Below, piece by piece: positions 1 through 9,033 of a DNA stretch of 53,438 nt. The stretch is from Buttiauxella warmboldiae (lineage in GTDB: Bacteria > Pseudomonadota > Gammaproteobacteria > Enterobacterales > Enterobacteriaceae). The stretch is taken from NCBI RefSeq assembly GCF_003818135.1, contig NZ_RPOH01000046.1, positions 1 through 53,438 on the forward strand. The letters are read 5' to 3'. Both the position numbers and the translations under genes were made by a program. Positions within the stretch are counted from its first letter, which is position 1. Each line of letters opens with the position of its first letter. The notes beneath the pieces were generated by a model. That model was given only the letters and a program-made list of their open reading frames with translations. It had not been told where the DNA came from and made no database searches.

Positions 1-25
1 CTTTAGCAACGGCCCGTAGGAGAAT

Positions 26-44
26 AATCCTCTCTCGCCGACCA
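26..44 (+). other. 3' end fragment of tRNA-Pro (proM-like), candidate attachment repeat
   Basis: The 19 bases AATCCTCTCTCGCCGACCA equal, from memory, the 3' end (part of the T arm, acceptor strand, CCA) of enterobacterial tRNA-Pro(UGG), proM. The 25 bases before it do not give a TTC loop or the rest of the T stem, so this is not a complete tRNA. A tRNA terminator follows directly. In this gene neighbourhood the argX-hisR-leuT-proM cluster is expected just left of hemY. A tRNA 3' end separated from its body is the usual mark of the distal att repeat left by a tyrosine-integrase element. Confidence 0.65.
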
Positions 45-51
45 AATTTAG

Positions 52-80
52 AAAAGACCAATCTTCGGGTTGGTCTTTTT
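52..80 (+). terminator. Rho-independent terminator after the tRNA-Pro 3' end
   Basis: AAGACCAA (54-61) pairs with TTGGTCTT (70-77) around an 8-base loop, followed by a run of T. It is the natural terminator of the tRNA operon, now placed behind only a tRNA fragment. Confidence 0.85.
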
Positions 81-112
81 GCATCTGTAGTTTACTGCGG
101 TTCAAAACCTTT

Positions 113-130
113 CGTCTCTAAATCACGACA
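113..130. promoter_or_regulatory. Candidate GlrR (QseF) binding site 1 upstream of glmZ
   Basis: CGTC-N10-GACA, one mismatch to the TGTC-N10-GACA palindrome known for the sigma-54 activator GlrR at glmY/glmZ promoters. It is the farthest of three such sites upstream of the GlmZ promoter. Confidence 0.5.
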
Positions 131-143
131 TTACGGCTTTCAT

Positions 144-161
144 TGTCGCCGTTTGGTGACT
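144..161. promoter_or_regulatory. Candidate GlrR (QseF) binding site 2 upstream of glmZ
   Basis: TGTC-N10-GACT, one mismatch to TGTC-N10-GACA. It lies 31 bp from site 1, centre to centre. Confidence 0.55.
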
Positions 162-163
162 AT

Positions 164-176
164 TAACCTGTTGATA
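164..176 (-). promoter_or_regulatory. IHF site between GlrR sites and the glmZ promoter
   Basis: TAACCTGTTGATA fits the reverse of the IHF consensus WATCAANNNNTTR exactly. IHF bending normally brings the upstream activator to a sigma-54 promoter, and the position suits that. Confidence 0.5.
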
Positions 177-206
177 TTACTTGTTTTTATAAGTTGCTTA
201 TTTATC

Positions 207-224
207 TGTCGCTAAAAAGAGACA
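207..224. promoter_or_regulatory. GlrR (QseF) binding site 3 upstream of glmZ
   Basis: TGTC-N10-GACA, a perfect match to the GlrR palindrome, about 150 bp upstream of the GlmZ start. This is a typical enhancer distance for a sigma-54 activator. Confidence 0.7.
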
Positions 225-336
225 CCTGCATTCCCCTTCTAAAACCTTTGCACGCTCCGTACAGTGGCAGCCATAGTTTGTATAACCTGCTGATTACCAA
301 GAAATCACCTCCTCAGATTACTTTTGAATACAAACC

Positions 337-352
337 TGGCACGCATCGTGCA
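337..352 (+). promoter_or_regulatory. Sigma-54 promoter of glmZ
   Basis: TGGCAC-N5-GTGCA has GG at 338-339 and GC at 350-351, the invariant -24/-12 pair, 12 bp apart. The GlmZ 5' end (364) lies 13 bases past the -12 element. An AT-rich AATAAT at 352-357 overlaps it and could act as a sigma-70 -10 element, as in the overlapping promoters of the E. coli paralogue glmY. Confidence 0.8.
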
Positions 353-363
353 ATAATATATTC

Positions 364-567
364 GTAGATGCTCATTCCACTTCTTATGTTTGCTCCGGCT
401 TCATAAACCCGGGAATGACGCAGAGCCGATTACGGTGCTTATCGTCCACCGACAGATGTCGTCTTTCAGACCTCATCCAACACCATGGACACAACGTTGA
501 GTGAAGCACCACTTAGTTGTCATACAGACCTGTTTTAACACCAGCCAATCGGCTGGTGTTTTTTTTT
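364..567 (+). ncRNA. glmZ: GlmZ small regulatory RNA
   Basis: GlmZ is an Hfq-dependent small RNA that base-pairs with the glmS mRNA leader and activates synthesis of glucosamine-6-phosphate synthase. Its level is set by RapZ-guided RNase E cleavage, from which the decoy RNA GlmY protects it. The 5' start (GTAGATGCTCATTCCA), the central GGAATGACGCAGAGCCG segment and the 3' pairing region near 490-533 match E. coli GlmZ closely. The length of about 204 nt agrees with the roughly 207-nt full-length form. It ends in a strong intrinsic terminator (537-567). Its position between the tRNA cluster and hemY is conserved. The upstream sequence shows a sigma-54 promoter with activator sites, so expression is probably controlled by GlrK/GlrR. 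Confidence 0.93.
537..567 (+). terminator. GlmZ terminator
   Basis: AACACCAGCC (537-546) pairs with GGCTGGTGTT (551-560) around AATC and is followed by T residues. It forms the 3' end of GlmZ and faces the end of hemY. Confidence 0.92.
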
Positions 568-610
568 GTCTCAGGGAAGGGAAAAGGGCGAAGAGGTTCG
601 CCCTGAGGTA

Positions 611-1807
611 CTACGAGTTTGGATTGTTTTGCAGGGTAAGCAGCAGACCATCACGGCGCATCAAAGCTGCCTCTTCCGGGTTATGCAGGCGGTCCAGGCA
701 ATCTGCCAGCCATGCATAATCAAAGGCGTCAGGACGCTGTTTGATTGCTGCACGCAATGCGTCACACGCCTGCTGCCATTCGCCGTGTTTCATCAGCAAC
801 TGACCGAGCGTGCTGTAGAGCAACGGACGATCGCCCTGGGTTTTAATCTGTTGGCGCAGCGCTTTTTCAAGCTGTTCCGGATTGCCTGATTTCAGTCGTG
901 GCATCAGCAATATCAGGCGCTCGTCGTACTGGCGCTTGAGCCCGTCGAGAATGATTTCCTGTGCCGCATCATGATCGTCACATTCAATCAGATGCTCCGC
1001 CATGGCCACTTGCAGCACCGGTTCATGGCGCGTTTTACGGCTTTGGCTCTTCCACCAGCTTTTCAGCCCATCGTTACCCCGATCCGCCATCGCTTGATCC
1101 ATCAAGCCAATCCAGGCCTGTTGTTGCAGTGCGGCACGGTGGGTTTCATCGCCGACCTGTACTTTGTCCATCGCGGGTAAAATATCAAGTAGCGACCCCC
1201 ATGCTCCGGTACGGACATAGGCCATTTCCGCCAGGCGCAGCACCTCCGGGTGGCGCGGTGAGGTTTCCAGTAGCTTATCCACGCCGTGGCGTGCTGCGTG
1301 GTTCTCATTACGAGCCAACTGCAGGCGTACCCTGGTAATTTCTACCGGTAGCTGATCGTTATCGGCCAGCTCGGCCGCACGTTCCAGATGCTGATTGGCG
1401 CGTATTTCATCACCGCGCTGCTGTGCCGCTTCGGCTGCCAGCAGGTAGTTCACCACCGGCTGTTCAGCATGATCGGCATTTTTCAGCATCAGCTTCTCAA
1501 CCTGCTGATAATCGCCTTCTGCCAGCTTCAGCAATGCAGCTTTGGTTTGCTTACGTGCGCGACTGCTTTTACGGCCAACAAACCAGCCGCGAGTACGTGC
1601 CCCCGTGCGGAAGATCCGGCGCAGCAGCCATTCGATAGCAAACAGCACGACCATACTCAGGATCAGAACGATCGCCAGCCCGGTGACGCTGGTTTCCACA
1701 TTGTAATTATCAGTCTGGATCAGCACGTAACCCTGATGGCCGGCAAGCATTGGCCCAAGGACGATCCCGGCGATCAACAACAGAAAGAGTAATAAGACCT
1801 TAATCAT
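611..1807 (-). CDS. hemY: HemY, membrane protein of the hem operon
   Basis: 398 residues, the E. coli length. Two hydrophobic segments (about 1-20 and 40-62) precede a basic stretch (RRIFRTGART, GRKSSRARKQ) and a long cytoplasmic part built of helical TPR-like repeats (HemY N-terminal family plus TPR). In gammaproteobacteria HemY is an inner-membrane protein at the end of hemCDXY. It is linked to late porphyrin metabolism without an assigned reaction and is not the Bacillus-type protoporphyrinogen oxidase of the same name. Its start lies 2 bases after the hemX stop, so the two are probably translationally coupled. It ends facing GlmZ. Confidence 0.95.
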   Translation of the reverse strand: MIKVLLLFLLLIAGIVLGPMLAGHQGYVLIQTDNYNVETSVTGLAIVLILSMVVLFAIEWLLRRIFRTGARTRGWFVGRKSSRARKQTKAALLKLAEGDYQQVEKLMLKNADHAEQPVVNYLLAAEAAQQRGDEIRANQHLERAAELADNDQLPVEITRVRLQLARNENHAARHGVDKLLETSPRHPEVLRLAEMAYVRTGAWGSLLDILPAMDKVQVGDETHRAALQQQAWIGLMDQAMADRGNDGLKSWWKSQSRKTRHEPVLQVAMAEHLIECDDHDAAQEIILDGLKRQYDERLILLMPRLKSGNPEQLEKALRQQIKTQGDRPLLYSTLGQLLMKHGEWQQACDALRAAIKQRPDAFDYAWLADCLDRLHNPEEAALMRRDGLLLTLQNNPNS

Positions 1808-1809
1808 GC

Positions 1810-2985
1810 TTATTCTCCCTGAGCGGATGCAGGGGCCTGTTCAGGCGCGGTTTCTGCCGGAGCAGTGGCACTGGCAGCGGGCTGAGCGAGTAAATTACGC
1901 ACCCGAGTCTGCATCAGCTTTTCCAGCAGCGGCTGGCTTTCCAGCGTTTGGGGAATATCCATATTGATACTTTGCTGGCTCAGCGTATCCAGCTCATCAA
2001 GGAAGGATTTCGTCACGCTGTCGCTGGTGTCGTAATAAGCGCGAACCCAGGTGGAGACATTCTCCAGCGACTGTTTATAAGTCTCTTCCTGATGACGCGG
2101 CACCGCCTGTGCTGCTACCAGCAGGCGGGAACGAATATTCTCACGCAGATAAACATCCTGATTTGGCGCCAGCAGCGGGACGGCGGTTTCATCGCGACGG
2201 CGGATAGTAATAAAGCTATCCATAAAGCTGTGCCAGCTTTTAGCCAGATTTTCACGCCACTCAGCCATGGTGCCGGAAAGCTCGCCGCCGTCGGAATCCA
2301 TTGGCGTATCGTCGCTATTGTTATCCGCCAGACGCAGGTTATCGATCTGGTTAGAGAGCTGATTGAGCTTAAGGATAATCCCGTCGTAGTCGACCTGGGT
2401 AATCGAAGAGAGGGCAGAAATATCGTCCGTGAGCGCACGGCGTGCAGCAAGCAGGCTCGGATCATTCATATCCGCAAGGCTTGCATCGGCGCTTTTCAGC
2501 AGCGCGGCAGCGGTGGTGACATCCCGATCGCTCCACAGCTTGCGTCCGGCCAGTTTTACCAGGAAATCGGATTGCGCTAACAGCCAGGTTTTCGCATCGC
2601 TGCCGGAAATGGTGGCGACTTTTTGCTGCACTTCTTCAAGCTCACGCGCCAGGTTTGCCTGCTGGCGATTTGACTCTTCAAGCGCGCTGGCCTGCTGCTT
2701 CAGAGTGGTTTCCAGCGCGGATTGCTGCTGCTGTTGTTGCTGTTGCAGGGCGGCTAGCTGTGTTGCCAGCGCATCGGTATTGGCATTTTGTGCCGCTGCC
2801 TGATGCTTACCATAGCTGTAAAGACCGCCACCTAACGCCAGGGCAATAGCAATGGCGATAGCACCGAGCGCAATTCCGGCAATGCCACTGCGATTTTTTT
2901 GTGGCGGCTGTTCTGGAAGCGGTGCGTTTTCCAGCCCTGGTGCGGTCTCTTCAACCATGGCGGAGGTGTTCTGTTGTTCCGTCAT
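1810..2985 (-). CDS. hemX: HemX, membrane-anchored coiled-coil protein
   Basis: 391 residues from the ATG at 2985. This start gives [10 protein letters not shown], matching the E. coli start; a longer reading frame to 3111 would run through hemD and is rejected. A proline-rich cytoplasmic tail is followed by one transmembrane helix (about 33-56) and a glutamine-rich coiled coil containing eight consecutive Gln (81-88). The C-terminus is Ala/Pro/Glu-rich. HemX was once annotated as uroporphyrinogen III methyltransferase, but the sequence shows no SAM-dependent tetrapyrrole methylase motif. Its role is uncertain; it is co-transcribed with hemC, hemD and hemY. Confidence 0.93.
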   Translation of the reverse strand: MTEQQNTSAMVEETAPGLENAPLPEQPPQKNRSGIAGIALGAIAIAIALALGGGLYSYGKHQAAAQNANTDALATQLAALQQQQQQQQSALETTLKQQASALEESNRQQANLARELEEVQQKVATISGSDAKTWLLAQSDFLVKLAGRKLWSDRDVTTAAALLKSADASLADMNDPSLLAARRALTDDISALSSITQVDYDGIILKLNQLSNQIDNLRLADNNSDDTPMDSDGGELSGTMAEWRENLAKSWHSFMDSFITIRRRDETAVPLLAPNQDVYLRENIRSRLLVAAQAVPRHQEETYKQSLENVSTWVRAYYDTSDSVTKSFLDELDTLSQQSINMDIPQTLESQPLLEKLMQTRVRNLLAQPAASATAPAETAPEQAPASAQGE

Positions 2986-3007
2986 TGTGGCGTCCCATAT
3001 TGTAGGT

Positions 3008-3748
3008 TTATTGTAACGCGCGCAGCAGCGCGTCATTGTCTGCGTTATCGGCGACCCGAATATCCTGCCAGCCCAGCTCCCGGGCAAGGTCTGCCAGACG
3101 CTCACTGACAACCAGCAGCCGGCAGTGGAGCAACCAGTTTTTGCGATACCACTGCGGGATCAGCGCATAAAGCTGTTGCAGCATTTCCCCGCTCGTCACC
3201 ACCAGCGTAGTAATTCCACGTTCGTGCCAGCGAAAGGCTTCTTGCGTACCGTCGTAAATTCTGGCGCTTCTCTGGTAGCATTCACAGAAGGTCACTTCTG
3301 CACCGCGCGCCGCCAGCGTGTCGCCCAGCAGTTCACGGCCGCCGTTGCCGCGCAGAATAAGCGCTCGTTTCCCGGCAAGGTTCTGTAATTCAGGTAATTG
3401 TAGCAAGACTTCCGTGGTTTCCCGATCCTGCGGGTAGCGAACCGGCAAATGGCTAACCGTGTGAAACGCCAGCGCAGTCGTGCGCCCAATGGCAAACCAG
3501 CAAAGGCTGGCAGGCCAGGTGAAGCCATTCTGGTTTAACTGCGGGTGGGCAAAATGAATGGCGTGCTGCGATAACAAGAACACCAGATCGCCTGCTGTCA
3601 GGCTCGCCAGCATAGCAGGCAGTTTATCCAGCTGCCGACCCGGGGAAAATTCGATGAGAGGGAAGCTATACGCCACCTGCCCCAGCGCGCGTAGTCTGCT
3701 CACTAATTCGTCCCCGGCAGGGGAAGGGCGGGTGACAAGTATCGTCAT
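3008..3748 (-). CDS. hemD: Uroporphyrinogen-III synthase
   Basis: HemD closes and inverts ring D of hydroxymethylbilane to give uroporphyrinogen III, the branch point to haem, sirohaem and cobalamin. The 246 residues match the family length. The N-terminus [15 protein letters not shown] and the two-domain layout, with the TSGE segment in the second domain, are typical. The start codon overlaps the hemC stop (ATGA, 3745-3748), so translation is coupled to the enzyme producing its unstable substrate. Confidence 0.96.
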   Translation of the reverse strand: MTILVTRPSPAGDELVSRLRALGQVAYSFPLIEFSPGRQLDKLPAMLASLTAGDLVFLLSQHAIHFAHPQLNQNGFTWPASLCWFAIGRTTALAFHTVSHLPVRYPQDRETTEVLLQLPELQNLAGKRALILRGNGGRELLGDTLAARGAEVTFCECYQRSARIYDGTQEAFRWHERGITTLVVTSGEMLQQLYALIPQWYRKNWLLHCRLLVVSERLADLARELGWQDIRVADNADNDALLRALQ

Positions 3749-4686
3749 GCCGGAGCGTCTCCGTCATAAACGGCGGCCAGAATTTCACGAGCGCCTTTAT
3801 CGAGAAGCTCTTCTGCAAGGGAGACGCCCATGGCTTCTGCCTCTTCTGGTTTACCGCGGCGTTCACCGCGTACCAGAATTGAGCCGTCTGGCGCACCGAC
3901 CAGCGCGCGTAGCCACAGCTCACCTTCTTTTAACTCGGCATAGCTGCCGATAGGCACCTGGCATCCGCCTTCTAAACGCATATTCATGGCGCGCTCGGCT
4001 GTGACGCGAATCGCAGTCTCTTGATGATTGAGTGGGGCAAGCAGCGCCTGAGTACGCTTATCATCAAGACGACATTCAATGCCTACTGCACCCTGGCCTA
4101 CTGCCGGGAGAGAAACGTCTGTGGGCAGGGCGTAACGGATGCGTGATTGCAACTCAAGGCGATTGAGCCCGGCCACCGCCAGAATAATGGCGTCATAGTC
4201 GCCGCTGTCGAGCTTGCTCAGACGCGTGCCGACATTCCCGCGCAGCGAACGAATCACCAGATCCGGGCGACGCTCGGCGATCTGGCACTGGCGCCGCAGG
4301 CTGGAAGTGCCGACTACGCTGCCTGCTGGCAGTTCGTCGAGGCTGGCGAAGCTGTTGGAAACAAAGGCGTCACGCGGATCGTCGCGCTCGCAAATCGTGA
4401 CCAGCCCCAGGCCTTCTGGAAACTCGACCGGCACATCTTTCATGGAGTGCACGGCGATATCCGCACGGCCTTCAAGAAGGGCAAGTTCTAACTCTTTGAC
4501 AAACAATCCCTTGCCGCCAACTTTTGCCAGCGGTGTATCAAGAATGATATCGCCACGCGTCACCATCGGCACCAGCTCGACCGTAAGCTGGGGATGGCAC
4601 GCTTCAAGGCGCTGTTTGACATATTGTGCTTGCCAGAGTGCTAACGGACTTTGGCGAGTGGCAATTCTTAATACATTGTCTAACAT
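3745..4686 (-). CDS. hemC: Hydroxymethylbilane synthase (porphobilinogen deaminase)
   Basis: HemC polymerises four porphobilinogens into hydroxymethylbilane on a covalently attached dipyrromethane cofactor. It has 313 residues as in E. coli. The cofactor-binding Cys242 ([10 protein letters not shown]), catalytic Asp84 (HSMKDVP) and the substrate-binding arginines of TSSLRRQ and SLRGNVGTR are all present. It is the first gene of the leftward hemCDXY operon, divergent from cyaA. A likely promoter lies at 4717-4746. Confidence 0.97.
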   Translation of the reverse strand: MLDNVLRIATRQSPLALWQAQYVKQRLEACHPQLTVELVPMVTRGDIILDTPLAKVGGKGLFVKELELALLEGRADIAVHSMKDVPVEFPEGLGLVTICERDDPRDAFVSNSFASLDELPAGSVVGTSSLRRQCQIAERRPDLVIRSLRGNVGTRLSKLDSGDYDAIILAVAGLNRLELQSRIRYALPTDVSLPAVGQGAVGIECRLDDKRTQALLAPLNHQETAIRVTAERAMNMRLEGGCQVPIGSYAELKEGELWLRALVGAPDGSILVRGERRGKPEEAEAMGVSLAEELLDKGAREILAAVYDGDAPA

Positions 4687-4716
4687 TGCTTGTTACCGTA
4701 ATTATCGTCCCTGACC

Positions 4717-4746
4717 ATCCTACCACTCTTCAAGGAAGGCTGTCAG
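4717..4746 (-). promoter_or_regulatory. Probable sigma-70 promoter of hemCDXY
   Basis: On the minus strand CTGACA (4746-4741) and TAGGAT (4722-4717) are 18 bp apart, placing a start about 25-30 bases upstream of hemC. This is a motif match only. Confidence 0.5.
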
Positions 4747-4839
4747 TTTCAACGGGTTTGCGGAAAAGAGGGACATCTATCGTATTATGGAAGATAACGC
4801 GGCCAGGCGTTGCGGAAGTTAGCGAGTAGCGCATCTTTC

Positions 4840-4867
4840 TTTACGGTCAACCAGCAAGGTGTTAAAT
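4840..4867 (+). promoter_or_regulatory. cyaA main promoter (P2-like)
   Basis: TTTACG (4840-4845), 16 bp, TTAAAT (4862-4867). The -10 element is covered by the CRP site, the arrangement of the CRP-repressed P2 promoter of E. coli cyaA. Confidence 0.6.
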
Positions 4868-4875
4868 TGATCACG
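4860..4875. promoter_or_regulatory. CRP site over the cyaA promoter
   Basis: TGTTAAATTGATCACG fits TGTGA-N6-TCACA with two mismatches and coincides with the known CRP site in E. coli. cAMP-CRP bound here would block cyaA transcription (negative feedback). Confidence 0.75.
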
Positions 4876-4968
4876 TTTCCAGCAATTCTTTGCCTTGTCG
4901 TTTATAATTGAGGCAACAATCGGGAAACGGGTTTTTTTCGTCATACTGAAACCATCAGGCGATATGTC

Positions 4969-7521
4969 TTGTACCTCTATATTGAGACTCTTAAGCAGAG
5001 ACTGGATGCCATTAATCAGCTGCGTGTAGATCGCGCACTGGCTGCCATGGGGCCTGCTTTCCAACAGGTCTACAGTCTGCTGCCAACGTTGTTACATTAT
5101 CATCACCCGTTGATGCCAGGTTATCTTGAAGGTAACGTTCCCCATGGTATCTGCATCTACACGCCTGATGAAACCCAACGCCACTACCTCAACGAACTCG
5201 AATTGATGCGCGGCATGCCGCCGCAGACAACAGAAGCGGGCGAATTGCCTATCACCGGCCTCTATTCCATGGGCAGCACCTCGTCCGTTGGTCAGAGCTG
5301 CTCTTCCGATCTCGATATTTGGGTATGCCACCAGTCATGGCTCGATAACGACGAGCGCCAGTTGCTGCAACGTAAATGCAGCGTGCTGGAAAGCTGGGCG
5401 GCCTCTTTAGGCGTGGAAGTCAGCTTCTTCCTGATTGACGAAAACCGCTTCCGCCATAACGAAAGTGGCAATCTGGGCGGCGAAGATTGTGGTTCGACGC
5501 AGCACATTTTGTTGCTGGATGAATTTTACCGCACCGCAGTGCGCCTGGCCGGGAAACGCATTCTGTGGAGTATGGTGCCGGGCGATGAAGAAGATCATTA
5601 CGACGATTACGTGATGAGCCTCTACTCGCAGGGCGTACTCACGCCAAACGAGTGGCTCGACCTCGGCGGTTTAAGCTCCCTGTCGGCGGAAGAGTACTTT
5701 GGAGCAAGCCTGTGGCAGCTGTATAAAAGTATCGATTCGCCCTACAAGGCGGTGTTGAAAACACTGCTGCTGGAAGCGTATTCCTGGGAATATCCGAATA
5801 CATGCCTGCTGGCAAAAGACATTAAGCAGCGCCTGCATGATGGTGAGATAGTCTCTTTCGGCCTTGATCCTTATTGCATGATGCTTGAGCGTGTCACTCA
5901 CTACCTCACGCAAATTGAAGATACCGCGCGCCTGGACTTGGTTCGCCGTTGCTTCTATCTCAAAGTGTGCGAAAAACTGTCCCGTGAACGCGCCTGCGTC
6001 GGCTGGCGCCGTGAGGTTTTAAGCCAGCTGGTTAAAGACTGGGGCTGGGATGAACCACGCCTGGCGATGCTGGATAACCGCGCCAACTGGAAAATTGACC
6101 AGGTTCGCGATGCGCACAACGAACTGCTTGATGCGATGATGCAAAGCTATCGCAACCTGATTCGATTTGCGCGCCGTAATAACCTGAGCGTCAGCGCAAG
6201 CCCGCAGGATATCGGGGTATTAACCCGTAAGCTGTATGCGGCGTTTGAAGCGCTGCCGGGTAAAGTGACGCTGGTCAACCCGCAAATTTCTCCCGACCTC
6301 TCAGAGCCTAATCTGACCTTTATTCATGTGCCGCCGGGTCGTGCTAACCGTTCAGGTTGGTATCTTTATAACCGCGCGCCAAACATGGATTCCATCATCA
6401 GCCATCAACCGCTGGAATATAACCGTTATCTTAATAAGCTGGTGGCATGGGCCTACTTCAACGGCCTGCTGACCTCGCGCACCCGCCTGTTTATTAAGGG
6501 CAACGGTATTTGTGACCTGCCAAAACTACAGGAAATGGTGGCGGATGTTTCGCACCACTTCCCGCTGCGCTTGCCCGCGCCAACCGCCAAAGCGTTGTAT
6601 AGCCCGTGCGAAATTCGTCATCTTTCTATCATCGTTAACCTCGAATACGACCCGACGGCGGCATTCCGCAATCAGGTGGTGCATTTCGATTTCCGTAAAC
6701 TGGATGTGTTCAGTTTCGGCCAGCAGCAACAGTGCCTGGTAGGCAGCGTGGATCTGCTTTATCGCAACTCGTGGAATGAAGTGCGTACGCTGCACTTCAA
6801 CGGCGAGCAATCGATGATTGAAGCGCTGAAAACCATTCTGGGAAAAATGCACCAGGATGCCGCCCCGCCGGATAGCGTGGAAGTATTCTGCTATAGCCAG
6901 CATCTGCGGGGGCTTATCCGCACTCGCGTTCAGCAGCTGGTTTCGGAATGTATCGACTTCCGCTTGTCGAGCACGCGGCAGGAGCCTGGCCGCTTTAAAG
7001 CGCTACGCATCTCTGGCCAGACGTGGGGGCTATTCTTTGAACGCCTGAACGTCTCGGTGCAAAAACTGGAAAATGCTATCGAGTTCTACGGGGCGATTTC
7101 CCATAACAAACTGCACGGTTTGTCGGTGCAGGTTGAAACCAACCAGGTGCAGCTGCCTTCGGTGGTCGACGGCTTTGCCAGCGAAGGGATTATTCAGTTC
7201 TTCTTTGAAGAAGCGAATGAGGATCAGGGGTTCAATATCTATATTCTCGATGAGACTAACCGCGCAGAGGTTTATCACCACTGTGAAGGGAGCAAAGAGG
7301 ATTTAGTGCGTGACGTCAGCCGCTTCTACTCCTCTTCCCACGACCGCTTTACCTACGGTTCCAGTTTTATCAACTTCAACCTGCCGCAGTTTTATCAGAT
7401 TGTGAAAGTCGATGGGCGCTCGCAGGTGATTCCGTTCCGCACCCAGGCTATTACGGCAGCGACGCCAGCGCATCTTGAGGATAGCTCTACGCCGCTGGTG
7501 CAGCAGTACAGCAACAGCTAG
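4969..7521 (+). CDS. cyaA: Class I adenylate cyclase
   Basis: CyaA makes cAMP from ATP and is activated through phosphorylated EIIA-Glc during glucose shortage. The 850 residues (E. coli 848) start at a TTG codon, as in E. coli, which keeps synthesis low. The N-terminal nucleotidyltransferase-like catalytic part carries Ser103, Ser113, Asp114, Asp116 and Trp118 (in [17 protein letters not shown]). The C-terminal half is the regulatory region. The last four bases overlap the convergent cyaY. The extreme C-terminus differs from E. coli. Confidence 0.97.
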   Translation: MYLYIETLKQRLDAINQLRVDRALAAMGPAFQQVYSLLPTLLHYHHPLMPGYLEGNVPHGICIYTPDETQRHYLNELELMRGMPPQTTEAGELPITGLYSMGSTSSVGQSCSSDLDIWVCHQSWLDNDERQLLQRKCSVLESWAASLGVEVSFFLIDENRFRHNESGNLGGEDCGSTQHILLLDEFYRTAVRLAGKRILWSMVPGDEEDHYDDYVMSLYSQGVLTPNEWLDLGGLSSLSAEEYFGASLWQLYKSIDSPYKAVLKTLLLEAYSWEYPNTCLLAKDIKQRLHDGEIVSFGLDPYCMMLERVTHYLTQIEDTARLDLVRRCFYLKVCEKLSRERACVGWRREVLSQLVKDWGWDEPRLAMLDNRANWKIDQVRDAHNELLDAMMQSYRNLIRFARRNNLSVSASPQDIGVLTRKLYAAFEALPGKVTLVNPQISPDLSEPNLTFIHVPPGRANRSGWYLYNRAPNMDSIISHQPLEYNRYLNKLVAWAYFNGLLTSRTRLFIKGNGICDLPKLQEMVADVSHHFPLRLPAPTAKALYSPCEIRHLSIIVNLEYDPTAAFRNQVVHFDFRKLDVFSFGQQQQCLVGSVDLLYRNSWNEVRTLHFNGEQSMIEALKTILGKMHQDAAPPDSVEVFCYSQHLRGLIRTRVQQLVSECIDFRLSSTRQEPGRFKALRISGQTWGLFFERLNVSVQKLENAIEFYGAISHNKLHGLSVQVETNQVQLPSVVDGFASEGIIQFFFEEANEDQGFNIYILDETNRAEVYHHCEGSKEDLVRDVSRFYSSSHDRFTYGSSFINFNLPQFYQIVKVDGRSQVIPFRTQAITAATPAHLEDSSTPLVQQYSNS

Positions 7522-7838
7522 CTAAAGCTAACCGGCTCGCCCGCTTGCTGTGTGCAAGCATCTTCAAGTAGCGCCCAGAACTCAGCACCGCTACGGTCGC
7601 AAACCCACTTCTCGCCCTGCAGATTAAAATGGTAGCCGCCGCTTTTCGTGGCAAGCCACACCTGATGTAACGGCTCCTGGCGGTTGATAATAATCTTGCT
7701 GCGATTCTCAAAACTTAAAGTCAGCACGCCACCATTGATTTCACAGTCGATGTCACTGTCACCATCCCAGTCATCCAGGCGTTCTTCGATTGTTGACCAT
7801 AGGCCATCAGCAAGGCGATGAAATTCACTGTCGTTCAT
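7518..7838 (-). CDS. cyaY: CyaY, bacterial frataxin
   Basis: 106 residues, full length for frataxins. CyaY binds iron and IscS and modulates iron-sulfur cluster assembly. The acidic N-terminal ridge ([15 protein letters not shown]) is the iron- and IscS-binding face. The beta-sheet core includes the conserved [14 protein letters not shown] segment. It is convergent with cyaA, sharing 4 bp at the ends, and divergent from lptM. Confidence 0.96.
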   Translation of the reverse strand: MNDSEFHRLADGLWSTIEERLDDWDGDSDIDCEINGGVLTLSFENRSKIIINRQEPLHQVWLATKSGGYHFNLQGEKWVCDRSGAEFWALLEDACTQQAGEPVSFS

Positions 7839-7963
7839 ATCTGTTTCTCAGCTGTTTTTGTTCACGGCAGTATAGCAACACCCGCGAAGAGAAAAGAATA
7901 TTGCTTTTCAGGGATCACCTGCGATGATAGAAGGCAGAATATTGGATTACAGGCATCTCAATA

Positions 7964-8170
7964 ATGAAGAAAATTTTCTGCCCATTTGCTCTTATGCTGG
8001 CGCTTGTCAGCCTTTCTGGCTGTGGTCTTAAAGGGCCTCTCTACTTTCCACCTGCAGACGGTAAAACCAAGCCGACCTCCCAGGTGACGCCCGTGCAGCC
8101 GTCGCAGTCGGCTACGCCCGATCGTAACAATCGGGGTACGAACAACGCACCGACTCAGGTTATCTACTAG
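7964..8170 (+). CDS. lptM: LptM (YifL), LPS-assembly outer-membrane lipoprotein
   Basis: 68-residue lipoprotein. The signal peptide ends in the lipobox LSGC (Cys at about 20), followed by the conserved GLKGPLYFPP motif and a Pro/Ser/Thr-rich tail. LptM binds the LptDE translocon and promotes correct disulfide formation in LptD. The residue after the lipobox Cys is Gly, consistent with outer-membrane sorting. It lies 38 bp before dapF, the usual neighbour. Confidence 0.92.
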   Translation: MKKIFCPFALMLALVSLSGCGLKGPLYFPPADGKTKPTSQVTPVQPSQSATPDRNNRGTNNAPTQVIY

Positions 8171-8208
8171 CAAATTATCGATAAGTAGCCGCGTATATGG
8201 AGCAGAAG

Positions 8209-9033
8209 ATGCAGTTCTCAAAGATGCATGGCCTTGGCAATGACTTTATGGTCGTCGACGCGGTGACTCAAAACGTCTATTTTTCCCCTGAATTGATTCG
8301 CCGCCTGGCCGACAGGCATTTGGGCGTGGGTTTCGATCAGCTGCTGGTAGTTGAGCCGCCTTACGATCCCGACCTCGATTTCCACTATCGTATTTTTAAC
8401 GCCGACGGCAGCGAAGTCTCGCAGTGCGGCAACGGTGCGCGCTGTTTTGCCCGTTTTGTGCGCCTGAAAGGGCTGACCAATAAACGCGATATTCGTGTCA
8501 GTACCGCCAATGGCCGTATGGTGCTTAGCGTCACGGAAGATGAGCTGGTCTGCGTGAACATGGGGGAGCCGAATTTCGAACCGTCCGCCGTGCCGTTCCG
8601 GGCAAACAAAGCGGAAAAGACCTATATTATGCGTGCCGCCGAACAAACCATTATGTGTGGCGTGGTGTCGATGGGGAATCCACACTGCGTGATTCAGGTT
8701 GATGACGTCGCCACGGCTGCCGTGGAAACCTTGGGCCCCGTGATGGAAAACCATGAGCGTTTTCCTGAGCGTGCCAATATTGGTTTCATGCAGGTGGTGA
8801 CCAAAGAGCATATCCGCCTGCGCGTTTTTGAGCGTGGAGCGGGGGAAACCCAGGCCTGCGGCAGTGGTGCTTGCGGTGCGGTTGCCGTGGGTATTCTGCA
8901 GGGAATACTCGCGGAGCAGGTTCGCGTCGAGCTGCCTGGTGGCCGTCTTGATATCGCCTGGAAAGGGCCGGGAACGCCGCTGTTGATGACCGGTCCGGCG
9001 GCCCACGTCTATGATGGATTTATACATCTATGA
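8209..9033 (+). CDS. dapF: Diaminopimelate epimerase
   Basis: DapF converts LL- to meso-diaminopimelate for lysine and peptidoglycan. 274 residues from the ATG at 8209 ([13 protein letters not shown]), the family start; an in-frame ATG 12 bases upstream would add four residues absent from homologues. The two catalytic cysteines are Cys73 (SQCGNGARC) and Cys217 (ACGSGACG). The 3' end overlaps the yigA start (ATGA). Confidence 0.96.
   Translation: MQFSKMHGLGNDFMVVDAVTQNVYFSPELIRRLADRHLGVGFDQLLVVEPPYDPDLDFHYRIFNADGSEVSQCGNGARCFARFVRLKGLTNKRDIRVSTANGRMVLSVTEDELVCVNMGEPNFEPSAVPFRANKAEKTYIMRAAEQTIMCGVVSMGNPHCVIQVDDVATAAVETLGPVMENHERFPERANIGFMQVVTKEHIRLRVFERGAGETQACGSGACGAVAVGILQGILAEQVRVELPGGRLDIAWKGPGTPLLMTGPAAHVYDGFIHL

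Noticed and set aside
501-889. Two short frames covering the end of glmZ and the 3' part of hemY
   Set aside because: The first runs through the GlmZ terminator and the second is antisense to hemY; neither has a credible ribosome-binding site or protein features.
1102-1308. Short frames inside hemY, hemX and hemC on either strand
   Set aside because: Low-complexity or arginine-rich products typical of GC-rich shadow frames; the overlapped genes are well supported.
2986-3111. N-terminal extension of hemX into hemD
   Set aside because: E. coli HemX starts at the ATG used here (2985), and the extension is out-of-frame hemD sequence.
8218-9027. Long open frame (269 codons) antisense to dapF
   Set aside because: It mirrors dapF, which has full conserved motifs; the antisense product has no recognisable domain.
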